A program made the position numbers and the translations under genes. This document shows, in pieces, positions 37,484 through 46,499 of a stretch of 46,499 nt of DNA (its first letter is position 1; each line of letters opens with the position of its first letter). The notes under the pieces are model-generated. The model saw only the letters and a program-made list of their open reading frames with translations, was not told where the DNA came from and did no database searches. The stretch comes from an uncultured Bacilli bacterium (GTDB lineage: Bacteria > Bacillota_I > Bacilli_A > RF39 > UBA660): NCBI GenBank assembly GCA_947595045.1, contig CANQEN010000003.1, positions 1-46,499 on the forward strand. Direction: 5' to 3'.

Positions 37484-40400
37484 GTGGCTTATATAGTTAA
37501 AAAATTCGGTGATTATCGAGAGAGAAGAAGTTATGAAAAGACTAAAAATGCAATTGAATTATCTAATCTATTAGAAATTCAAAAAAAGTCATATGATCAA
37601 TTTATGACAGTGGGAATTAAAGAGGTTTTTGATGATATTTTTCCAGTAGAAAGTTTTACTGGAAATTTAACATTAGAGTTTTCTGATTATTCTTTTGATC
37701 AACCTAGATATTCAATTAAAGGATGTAAAGATCGTTATGCAACTTATGCTGCTCCTTTAAGAGTACAAGCTCGTCTTTTTAATCAAGAAACAGGTGAAGT
37801 TAAAGAACAGGAAATTTATTTAGGTGATATGCCTATTATGACAGATAGTGGAACATTTATTATTAATGGTGCTGAGCGAGTTATTGTATCACAATTAGTA
37901 CGTTCACCTAGTGCTTATTTTGGTAGTGAAGTGGACAAGAAGAATGGGAAACATATTATTACTTCACAAGTTATTCCAACGCGTGGTACTTGGCTAGAAT
38001 ATGAAACAGATGCTAGAGATATTATTTATGTACGTATTGATAGGACAAGGAAAGTTCCTATTACAACATTGCTTAGAGCATTAGGTTTATCTAGTGATGC
38101 TGATATTATTGATCTTTTTGGTGAAGATGATTATATTATGCGTACTATTGAAAAAGATACTAATAAGAATACTGATGAATCATTAATTGATATTCATTCT
38201 AAATTGCGGCCAGGAGAACCATCTACTTTAGATAGTGCTAAGAATCAATTGATATCACGTTTCTTTGATTCATTCCGTTATGACTTAGCGAAAGTAGGAC
38301 GCTATAAATTTAATCGTAAATTAAATGTAATTGATCGCCTTTTAGGATGTAAATTGGCTGAAACTATTACTTATAATGGCGAAGTAATAGCTGAATCTGG
38401 TGATACAGTAACTAAAGATTTATTAGAAAAATTAAAGCCTGTATTTGCAGATGGTTATGGAGTTAGGGAAGCCTTAATTAACGAAGATTTAGATCATTAT
38501 GGACGAATACAAACAGTTAAAGTTTATTCTAAGAAAAATCCTGATAAAATTGTAACTATTATTGGAAACGATCAAGAAATTGATTTGAAAAGACTTACTA
38601 TTTCTGATATTTATGCAACAGTATCTTATTATTTGAATTTACATGAAGGAATTGGTCAGTTTGATGAAATTGACCATTTATCTAATCGTCGTGTACGTCA
38701 AGTAGGTGAGTTATTACAAAATCAATTTAGAGTTGGTATGAGCAGAATAGAACGTGTTATTAGGGATAGAATGTCAACACAAGATATAACAGAGGTAACT
38801 CCTAAAACATTAATTAATATTAGACCACTTACAGCAGCAATTAAAGAGTTTTTTGGTAGTAGTCAATTATCTCAATTTATGGATCAAACTAATCCAGTAG
38901 CAGAACTTGCTAATAAGCGACGCTTATCTAGTTTAGGACCAGGTGGTTTATCTAGAGATAGAGCTGGTATGGAAGTACGTGATGTTAATCCATCACATTA
39001 TGGTCGTCTTTGTCCAATTGAATCTCCAGAAGGTCCTAATATTGGACTTATTACAGCTTTAGCTAGTTATGCTAGAGTAAATGATTATGGTTTTATTATG
39101 ACACCATATCGTAAAGTTGAAAATGGTCACTTAACTGATGAAATTAAATATATGACAGCTGATGAAGAGTTAGATTATCATATTTCGCAAGCAACAGTTG
39201 CCCTAACTGCTGATGATTGTTTTGCAGATGAGAGAGTGCCAGTCAGATATCGTGGAGAAAATATTATTATTGATTCTAAAGATGTTGATTATATTGATGT
39301 TTCTAGTCAACAAGTTGTATCTATTACAACAGCTGGTATTCCTTTTTTGGAGCATGATGATGGAAAAAGGGCTTTGATGGGAGCTAATATGCAACGTCAA
39401 GCTATTCCTTTATTAAAGGCAGAAGCACCAATAGTAGGAACTGGTATTGAAGCTATTTCAGCTCGCGATTCAGGGGCTGTAGTTATCGCTACTGGTACTG
39501 GTGTTGTTGACTATGTTGATTCAAAAAAGATATTAATAAAAACAAAAGCAGGTACTGATACTTATTATTTAAATGGTTTTGATCGAAGTAATGCTGGAAC
39601 ATGTTATCATCAAGTACCAATTGTAAGAGCAGGAGATAAAGTTACTAAAGGTCAAATTATTGCTGATGGTCCAAGTACTGATATGGGAGAGATGGCTTTA
39701 GGTAAGAATGTAAGAGTAGCATTCATGAATTTTAATGGATATAATTATGAAGATGCTGTTATTTTAAATGAAAGATTAGTCCGTGATGATGTTTATACAT
39801 CTATCCATATTCAAGATTATCAAATTGAATGCCGTGATACTAAATTAGGACCAGAAGAATTTACTCGTGATATACCAAATGTTAGTGAAGAATCACGTAA
39901 AAATTTGGATGAAAATGGTATTATAGCTATTGGAACCGAAGTAAAAGATGATGATATATTAGTTGGTAAAGTTACACCTAAAGGTATGGCTGAGTTAACT
40001 AGTGAAGAAAAATTATTACATGCTATTTTTGGTGAGAAAACACGTGAAGTACGTGATACATCTCTTCGTGTACCACATGGTGGTGGAGGTATTGTTCACG
40101 ATATTAAAATATTTACTAAAGAAGATACTGATGAGCTACCAGCTGGTGTTTCAAAAATTATTCGTGTTTATATAGCTCAAAAACGTAAAATTACTGTTGG
40201 AGATAAAATGGCTGGTCGTCATGGTAATAAGGGTGTTATTTCACTTGTTTTACCTAGTGAGGATATGCCTTATACAGCTGATGGAGAACCAATTGATATT
40301 TTACTTAATCCTCTAGGAGTACCAAGTCGTATGAATATTGGACAAATATTAGAGATGCATTTAGGTATTGCAGCTAAAGAATTAGGTATTCATGTGGCTA

Positions 40401-41146
40401 CGCCAGTGTTCTCTGGTGCTAATCGTGAGGAAATTATTGACGCACTAAAAGAAGCTGGTTTAGATGAAGATGGTAAAACAGTTCTTTATGATGGTCGTAC
40501 AGGTGAACCATTTGATAATCGTATTAGTGTTGGTGTTATGTATATGATTAAACTACATCATATGGTTGATGATAAATTACATGCTAGATCAACAGGACCA
40601 TATAGTTTAGTAACACAACAACCATTAGGTGGTAAAGCACAATTTGGTGGTCAACGTTTTGGAGAAATGGAAGTTTGGGCTCTTTATGCATATGGAGCTG
40701 CCCATGTATTACAAGAAATGATGACTATTAAATCAGATGATGTTGTAGGTCGTGTTAAAGTATATGAGGCTTTAGTTAAAGGTACACCAATTCCAAAGTC
40801 TGGTATTCCAGAATCATTCAGAGTATTAATTAAAGAATTTCAAGCATTAGGACTTAGTATTAAAGTACTTAATGAACAAGGTAATTTTGTTGAGTTAAAA
40901 GAGCTAGAGGAAAGCGAAAAAGATGAATCTGGTTTTGATAATCATGATAAACAGGTAGATGTTAAAATGGTTAATGATAACAATAGTGATGATGAAATGT
41001 TTGAAAAGTATGAGGATAACATGGAAGATGACATTAATGATGAAACTATATATGAAGCTGATAATAGTGGTGAATTTAATGATGTTGAAGAATATGAAGA
41101 TATGCCAGATGAAGCTTTAATAGAATTAGAAGGAGATGAGCAATAA
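37484..41146 (+). CDS. rpoB: DNA-directed RNA polymerase subunit beta
   Basis: Full-length beta pattern; acidic C-terminal extension. Confidence 0.98.
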   Translation: MAYIVKKFGDYRERRSYEKTKNAIELSNLLEIQKKSYDQFMTVGIKEVFDDIFPVESFTGNLTLEFSDYSFDQPRYSIKGCKDRYATYAAPLRVQARLFNQETGEVKEQEIYLGDMPIMTDSGTFIINGAERVIVSQLVRSPSAYFGSEVDKKNGKHIITSQVIPTRGTWLEYETDARDIIYVRIDRTRKVPITTLLRALGLSSDADIIDLFGEDDYIMRTIEKDTNKNTDESLIDIHSKLRPGEPSTLDSAKNQLISRFFDSFRYDLAKVGRYKFNRKLNVIDRLLGCKLAETITYNGEVIAESGDTVTKDLLEKLKPVFADGYGVREALINEDLDHYGRIQTVKVYSKKNPDKIVTIIGNDQEIDLKRLTISDIYATVSYYLNLHEGIGQFDEIDHLSNRRVRQVGELLQNQFRVGMSRIERVIRDRMSTQDITEVTPKTLINIRPLTAAIKEFFGSSQLSQFMDQTNPVAELANKRRLSSLGPGGLSRDRAGMEVRDVNPSHYGRLCPIESPEGPNIGLITALASYARVNDYGFIMTPYRKVENGHLTDEIKYMTADEELDYHISQATVALTADDCFADERVPVRYRGENIIIDSKDVDYIDVSSQQVVSITTAGIPFLEHDDGKRALMGANMQRQAIPLLKAEAPIVGTGIEAISARDSGAVVIATGTGVVDYVDSKKILIKTKAGTDTYYLNGFDRSNAGTCYHQVPIVRAGDKVTKGQIIADGPSTDMGEMALGKNVRVAFMNFNGYNYEDAVILNERLVRDDVYTSIHIQDYQIECRDTKLGPEEFTRDIPNVSEESRKNLDENGIIAIGTEVKDDDILVGKVTPKGMAELTSEEKLLHAIFGEKTREVRDTSLRVPHGGGGIVHDIKIFTKEDTDELPAGVSKIIRVYIAQKRKITVGDKMAGRHGNKGVISLVLPSEDMPYTADGEPIDILLNPLGVPSRMNIGQILEMHLGIAAKELGIHVATPVFSGANREEIIDALKEAGLDEDGKTVLYDGRTGEPFDNRISVGVMYMIKLHHMVDDKLHARSTGPYSLVTQQPLGGKAQFGGQRFGEMEVWALYAYGAAHVLQEMMTIKSDDVVGRVKVYEALVKGTPIPKSGIPESFRVLIKEFQALGLSIKVLNEQGNFVELKELEESEKDESGFDNHDKQVDVKMVNDNNSDDEMFEKYEDNMEDDINDETIYEADNSGEFNDVEEYEDMPDEALIELEGDEQ

Positions 41147-44100
41147 TGGATGTAAATAATTTTGAAGGATTAAAAATTAGTATTGCCTCTCCTGAGGAAA
41201 TTCGTAGTTGGTCTTATGGAGAAGTTAAAAAAGCTGAGACTATTAATTATCGTACTTTAAAACCAGAACGTGATGGACTATTTTGTGAAAAAATATTTGG
41301 ACCTACCAAGGATTTTGAATGTTCATGTGGTAAATATAAAAGAGTAAGATATAAAGGTATTATCTGTGACCGATGTGGAGTTGAGGTAACAAGGGCTAAA
41401 GTTCGTCGTGAACGAATGGGACATATTGAATTGGCTACTCCTGTATCTCATATTTGGTTCTTTAAGGGTGTACCATCAAGAATGGGTCTTGTATTAGATA
41501 TGAGTCCAAGAGATTTAGAAGAAGTTCTATACTTTGTATCATATGTAGTATTAGATCCAGGACCAGCACCTTTAGAGAAAAAGCAAACTATTAGTGATAA
41601 AGAATATCGTGCTTATTATGAAAAATATGGTAATACTTTTAGAGTTGGTATGGGTGCTGAAGCTATTAAAGAATTATTAACTGAAGTGGATTTACCAAAA
41701 GAAGTAGATAGTATAAAAGAAGAGATAAATCAAATTAAAGATTCATCTAGTCAAAAAAGAATTCGTTTGATTAAAAGATTAGATATTCTAAATGCTTTTT
41801 TAGAATCTGGTAATCGTCCAGAATGGATGATTATTGATGCACTACCAGTTATTCCACCAGAACTTAGACCTATGATTCAATTAGATGGTGGTCGTTTTGC
41901 CACTAGTGATTTAAATGATTTATATAGAAGGGTTATCAATCGTAATAATCGTTTAAAGAAATTGATGGATTTAGGAGCACCTAGTATCATTATTCAAAAT
42001 GAAAAACGTATGTTACAAGAAGCAGTTGATGCTTTATTTGATAATGGTCGACGTGGACGTAATATTACGGGTGCTGGTAACAGACCATTAAAATCATTAT
42101 CAAGTATGTTAAAGGGAAAGCAAGGTCGTTTCCGTCAAAATTTACTTGGTAAGCGTGTAGATTATTCAGGTCGTTCAGTTATCGTCGTTGGACCTACTTT
42201 AAAAATGTATCAATGTGGTATTCCTAAAGAAATGGCTTTAGAGTTATTTAAACCACATGTTATAAATGGTTTAGTAACTAAAGAGATTGCTAGCAATATT
42301 AAAGTAGCTAAAAGAATGATAGAAAATCAAGATGAACGTGTATGGGATGTAGTTGAAGAAAAAATAAAAGAGCATCCAGTAATGTTAAATCGTGCCCCAA
42401 CACTTCACCGTTTAGGTATTCAAGCTTTTGAACCTAAATTAATTGATGGTCGTAGTATTAGATTGCATCCTCTTGTATGTGCTGCTTTCAATGCTGATTT
42501 TGATGGTGACCAGATGGCTGTTCATGTACCAATAACAGAAGAAGCACAAGCTGAAGCTCGTATTCTTATGTTAGGTGCTAATAACATTCTATCACCTAAA
42601 GATGGAAAACCAATTGTTACTCCATCACAAGATATGGTTTTAGGAAACTACTACATAACTATTGAAAAAGCTGGGCTTCCAGGAGAAGGACGTGTCTTTA
42701 AGGATTCCAATGAAGCAGTTATGGCTTATGAACGTAGAGAGATTACACTTCATACTAGAATAGCTATTCCAGTAAAATCATTTACTCATAAAATATTTCC
42801 AGATACCGTTATGGATAAGTATTTAGTTACAACACCAGGAAAAATTTTATTTAATGAGATATTCCCAGATACTTTTCAATATATTAATGAGGGATCTGAT
42901 GAAAATGTAGAGAAAATTACACCAAGTAAATTTTATATTAATCGTGGGGAGAATATACCAGAGAAGATTAAAGAGATGCCATTAGTAGAGGCTTTTAATA
43001 AAAAAATATTAGGAAATTTAATTGCCCAAATATATAAACGTTATCAGACAACTGAAACATCAGTTATGTTGGATAAATTAAAAGATTTAGGTTTTAAGTA
43101 TTCAACTTTGTCAGGTATTAGTATTGCTATTAGTGATATTAAGGAATCAGTTAAAAAGCCAGAAATTATTGCTGAGAGTCAATCATTAGTAGATCAAGTA
43201 AATAAGCAATTTAAACGTGGTTTAATTACTGAAGATGAACGATATAGTCGTGTTATTGAAATTTGGACCAATGCTAAAAAACAAGTTCAAGAAGAATTAG
43301 AGGAAATGGTTAAGGCAGATAAAGATAATCCAATATCTATTATGATGGCTTCTAAAGCACGTGGAGATATTAACTCTCATACGCAATTAGTAGGTATGCG
43401 TGGATTGTTTAGTAAACCTAATGGGCAATCAGAAGAAATACCTGTTAAATCATCATTTAGTGAGGGGGTTACAATTTCAGAATTCTTCTTATCAACACAT
43501 GGTGCTCGTAAAGGTGCAGTAGATACAGCCTTAAAAACAGCTGATGCTGGTTATTTAACTAGACGTTTAGTCGATGTAACACAAGATGTTATTGTTAAAT
43601 CAGATGACTGTGGTACAGAAAATGGGGTAGTAGTAGAAGCCTTCATTAACGAGAAAGATGGTACAATAATTGAGACTTTATATGATAGAATTGTAGGACG
43701 ATTTACTAGTAAAAAAGTAATTCATCCTGAAACTAAAGAAACAATATGTGAGCGAAACACTTATATAACAGAACAATTAGCTGATAAAATTATTAAAGCT
43801 GGTATTACTAAAGTACCAATTAGAACAGTTTTAACATGTCGTGAAGATCATGGTGTTTGTTGTAAATGTTATGGTCGTAACTTAGCAACTGGTACTATTG
43901 TTGAAGAGGGAGAGACAGTAGGTATTTTAGCAGCTCAATCAATTGGTGAACCAGGTACACAATTGACCATGAGAACATTCAATACAGGTGGGGTAGCTGG
44001 CGATGATATTACTCAAGGTTTGCCTCGTGTTCAGGAATTATTTGAATCACGTAACCCTAAAGGAAAAGCTACTATTTCTGAAATTAATGGTGTAGTTAGC

Positions 44101-44781
44101 GAAATTGAAGAAGGTAATGGTAATTTTATAGTTCATGTTAAAAATGATGTTGAGACTAAGAAATATACAACTAATTACGGATCTAAATTACGAGTTGAAG
44201 TAGGAGATGAAATTACGGCTGGAGATCAAATTACCTTTGGAGCTATTAATCCAAAAGAATTATTAGCTGTAACTGACCCTATAACTACTCAACAATATAT
44301 TTTACTAGAAATTCAAAAAGTATATCGTTCGCAAGGTGTTGATATTAGTGATAAGCATGTTGAAATAATTGCTAAGCGTATGATATCTAAAATTAGAATT
44401 ATAAATTCAGGTGATTCTTATTTCTTACCAGGAGTAATGGTTAATTATAATGAATTTACATCATTAAATCAACAATTAATTCTAGATGGTAAAATGCCAG
44501 CTAAAGGGGTTCCAGTATTACTTGGAATTACTAAAGCATCACTTGAAACAGATTCATTCTTATCAGCAGCATCATTCCAAGAGACAACTCGTATTTTAAC
44601 TGATGCAGCTATTCATGGTAAAGTTGATAAATTACAAGGATTGAAAGAAAATGTTATTATTGGTAAATTAATTCCAGCTGGAACTGGTGCTAAAAAATAT
44701 CGTAAAACTGATTATCAATTAGCACTTGATAATTTAAAAGAAGAACCATTAGAAGCATTAGAACAAGTATATGTTGATTAA
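41146..44781 (+). CDS. rpoC: DNA-directed RNA polymerase subunit beta'
   Basis: [12 protein letters not shown], zinc-binding cysteines [20 protein letters not shown]. Confidence 0.98.
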   Translation: MDVNNFEGLKISIASPEEIRSWSYGEVKKAETINYRTLKPERDGLFCEKIFGPTKDFECSCGKYKRVRYKGIICDRCGVEVTRAKVRRERMGHIELATPVSHIWFFKGVPSRMGLVLDMSPRDLEEVLYFVSYVVLDPGPAPLEKKQTISDKEYRAYYEKYGNTFRVGMGAEAIKELLTEVDLPKEVDSIKEEINQIKDSSSQKRIRLIKRLDILNAFLESGNRPEWMIIDALPVIPPELRPMIQLDGGRFATSDLNDLYRRVINRNNRLKKLMDLGAPSIIIQNEKRMLQEAVDALFDNGRRGRNITGAGNRPLKSLSSMLKGKQGRFRQNLLGKRVDYSGRSVIVVGPTLKMYQCGIPKEMALELFKPHVINGLVTKEIASNIKVAKRMIENQDERVWDVVEEKIKEHPVMLNRAPTLHRLGIQAFEPKLIDGRSIRLHPLVCAAFNADFDGDQMAVHVPITEEAQAEARILMLGANNILSPKDGKPIVTPSQDMVLGNYYITIEKAGLPGEGRVFKDSNEAVMAYERREITLHTRIAIPVKSFTHKIFPDTVMDKYLVTTPGKILFNEIFPDTFQYINEGSDENVEKITPSKFYINRGENIPEKIKEMPLVEAFNKKILGNLIAQIYKRYQTTETSVMLDKLKDLGFKYSTLSGISIAISDIKESVKKPEIIAESQSLVDQVNKQFKRGLITEDERYSRVIEIWTNAKKQVQEELEEMVKADKDNPISIMMASKARGDINSHTQLVGMRGLFSKPNGQSEEIPVKSSFSEGVTISEFFLSTHGARKGAVDTALKTADAGYLTRRLVDVTQDVIVKSDDCGTENGVVVEAFINEKDGTIIETLYDRIVGRFTSKKVIHPETKETICERNTYITEQLADKIIKAGITKVPIRTVLTCREDHGVCCKCYGRNLATGTIVEEGETVGILAAQSIGEPGTQLTMRTFNTGGVAGDDITQGLPRVQELFESRNPKGKATISEINGVVSEIEEGNGNFIVHVKNDVETKKYTTNYGSKLRVEVGDEITAGDQITFGAINPKELLAVTDPITTQQYILLEIQKVYRSQGVDISDKHVEIIAKRMISKIRIINSGDSYFLPGVMVNYNEFTSLNQQLILDGKMPAKGVPVLLGITKASLETDSFLSAASFQETTRILTDAAIHGKVDKLQGLKENVIIGKLIPAGTGAKKYRKTDYQLALDNLKEEPLEALEQVYVD

Positions 44782-44804
44782 GACTACATTGTAGTCTTTT
44801 TTTG
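44780..44804 (+). terminator. Terminator after rpoC
   Basis: AAGACTAC-ATT-GTAGTCTTTTTTT. Confidence 0.8.
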
Positions 44805-44893
44805 TCAAATAAAAAAATAATTAGTGTAAAGCATTATTATTTTTTTAATTAATGAGTTAGGTTTTATGCTATATTAAAATTAGGTGATAGATT

Positions 44894-45985
44894 ATGAAAA
44901 AAAGATTCTATTTTTCCCTTTTATTATTAATTATTTTAATACCATGTAATATAAAAGGGATTAAAATAGATAATATTGAGATTACAGGCGATTCAATAAA
45001 AAAAGTTGGAGAGGAAGTAAAATTAACTTTTAAAATAAATTTTACTGATATGATAACTGATAATAACCATACAGAAGGGATATGGTTTATTGGATTTAGA
45101 TTAGATTATGATGAAGATGTTCTTGTAGCAAGTAATATAACTTCTCCTCACTTTAATTCTATAATAAGTAATGAGGATAATGAACATTATGTAGTAAGTG
45201 AGGTAATAGAGGATAGCAATAATAATAATTATTGTAATTATGGTACCTTATATTGTAATAATTATACAGTAACAATTATTTTCTATATAAAAAATAATAA
45301 TGTAAATAATACGATGATTGGAATGGATGAAGTAGAAGTTATCTTATTAGATATGGTAGATGATAATAAAGAATATACTTTAGAAGATGCTACTTATATT
45401 GATAGTTCAATTAGTAAAAAACATAATATTAGTATACAAACAAATACTGATAGTATAGATACGCAGCCTAAAGACATAACAGGTAGTAATATAAAAAAAG
45501 ATACTAAAAAAACTATTAATAACGATAATATAGATAAATCTAATAATTCTTTATTAAAGACATTAAGCGTTACTAATTATAATATTGATTTTAATAAAAC
45601 GGTTAATGATTATACTATATATGTAGATAATGGTATTAATACTCTTGATGTAATAGCTGAAACCGATGATAGTAATGCTATTTATACTATAATAGGAGCT
45701 GATGATTTAAAAGCTAATGATAATAAAGTATTAATAGAAGTTACTGCTCATGATGGAACTAAGAATATTTATACTATAAATGTAAAAAGTAAAGAAGAAA
45801 ATAGTATTTACCTAAAGCGTAAAAATAGGGAAAGAAAAAAGCCAGCAACATCTAAAAAAATAAATAGTAAAACCTTAATATGGATTGGGATAAGTATAAT
45901 TGGAATGATATTAATTACTATTATTATATATTTTATAATTAAAAAGAAAGACAAAAAAATAGATCAATTTTTAGATAACGTTTAG
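44894..45985 (+). CDS. Secreted/membrane-anchored protein with cohesin-like and cadherin-like beta-sandwich regions
   Basis: Signal peptide; LSVTNYNIDFNKTVNDYTIYVDNGINTLDVIAETDDSNAIYTIIGAD...GTKNIYTINVKS; C-terminal TM. Confidence 0.7.
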   Translation: MKKRFYFSLLLLIILIPCNIKGIKIDNIEITGDSIKKVGEEVKLTFKINFTDMITDNNHTEGIWFIGFRLDYDEDVLVASNITSPHFNSIISNEDNEHYVVSEVIEDSNNNNYCNYGTLYCNNYTVTIIFYIKNNNVNNTMIGMDEVEVILLDMVDDNKEYTLEDATYIDSSISKKHNISIQTNTDSIDTQPKDITGSNIKKDTKKTINNDNIDKSNNSLLKTLSVTNYNIDFNKTVNDYTIYVDNGINTLDVIAETDDSNAIYTIIGADDLKANDNKVLIEVTAHDGTKNIYTINVKSKEENSIYLKRKNRERKKPATSKKINSKTLIWIGISIIGMILITIIIYFIIKKKDKKIDQFLDNV

Positions 45986-45994
45986 AGGTGAAAT

Positions 45995-46318
45995 ATGAAA
46001 AAATATTTATATGATTATATTAATCAAATAGATCAATTATTAAAAGAGAAAAAAATAGATGTAAAATTAATAGATAAACATTTGTTAAAAATCCAATTTT
46101 TTCAACATGAGCGACTTATTCATTTGTTGGTAACAATAGCTTATGCTTTATTAGCATTAATTAGTTTAGCTGTATCTACTATATCACCAATGTTTGTATT
46201 TGTTGCCTTAATTTTAATTGCTTTTTTGATACCATATGTATTACATTATTTTCATTTAGAAAATGGAGTACAATATTTATATAAACAATATGATATGATG
46301 CTAACTTTAACTAAATAA
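45995..46318 (+). CDS. Small membrane protein
   Basis: Two hydrophobic helices; RBS gaggtg. Confidence 0.55.
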   Translation: MKKYLYDYINQIDQLLKEKKIDVKLIDKHLLKIQFFQHERLIHLLVTIAYALLALISLAVSTISPMFVFVALILIAFLIPYVLHYFHLENGVQYLYKQYDMMLTLTK

Positions 46319-46450
46319 TGTTAATAATCTAAAATTCATAAAGTAAATGATACAAAAAAAGATTAAAGGCTATTTTTTATAATATTTATTTTATTTCTTT
46401 CCTTATTTTTCAATAGCAAATAGTTATTAATAAAATTACAGTTTACGAAG

Positions 46451-46498
46451 CAAGTATAATTTAGAAAAAAACTACTTGTTTTTTTTTTTTTTTTTTTT
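46451..46498 (+). terminator. CAAGTA...TACTTG stem followed by a 20-T run at the window end
   Basis: Direct read; T-run length may be a sequencing or contig-end artefact. Confidence 0.35.
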
Positions 46499-46499
46499 G

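Noticed and set aside
46479-46498. 20-nt poly-T tract as a functional element
   Set aside because: At the window edge; could be a terminator tail but its length is prone to sequencing or assembly error.

Overview
AT-rich window from a low-GC Firmicute/Tenericute-like chromosome, read by eye from the sequence and the ORF track with no database search. Core blocks on the + strand are: (a) ybeY-dgkA-cdd-era-(yqzL-like)-DUF1653 x2-recO-fmt; (b) two divergent MurE-type ligases and mraY; (c) secE-nusG-rplK-rplA-rplJ-rplL-rsmC-like-rpoB-rpoC with leader RNA structures. Accessory material sits between and inside these blocks. A type VII secretion-like module (DUF4176 protein, 949-aa polymorphic-toxin-like effector with a papain-like C-terminus, candidate immunity gene, two WXG100 proteins) is interleaved with the murE/mraY genes. 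Other accessory items are a DEAD/DEAH helicase with five helicase-associated repeats at an exact 225-bp period, a pair of paralogous unknown proteins flanking an IS30-family remnant, a transglutaminase-like protein that seems to lack the catalytic His, a prepilin-like protein, and several decayed genes (IS3-like, IS30-like, a transposase tail fused to a truncated sigma factor, an adhesin-like pseudogene). I saw no tRNA, rRNA or CRISPR array.
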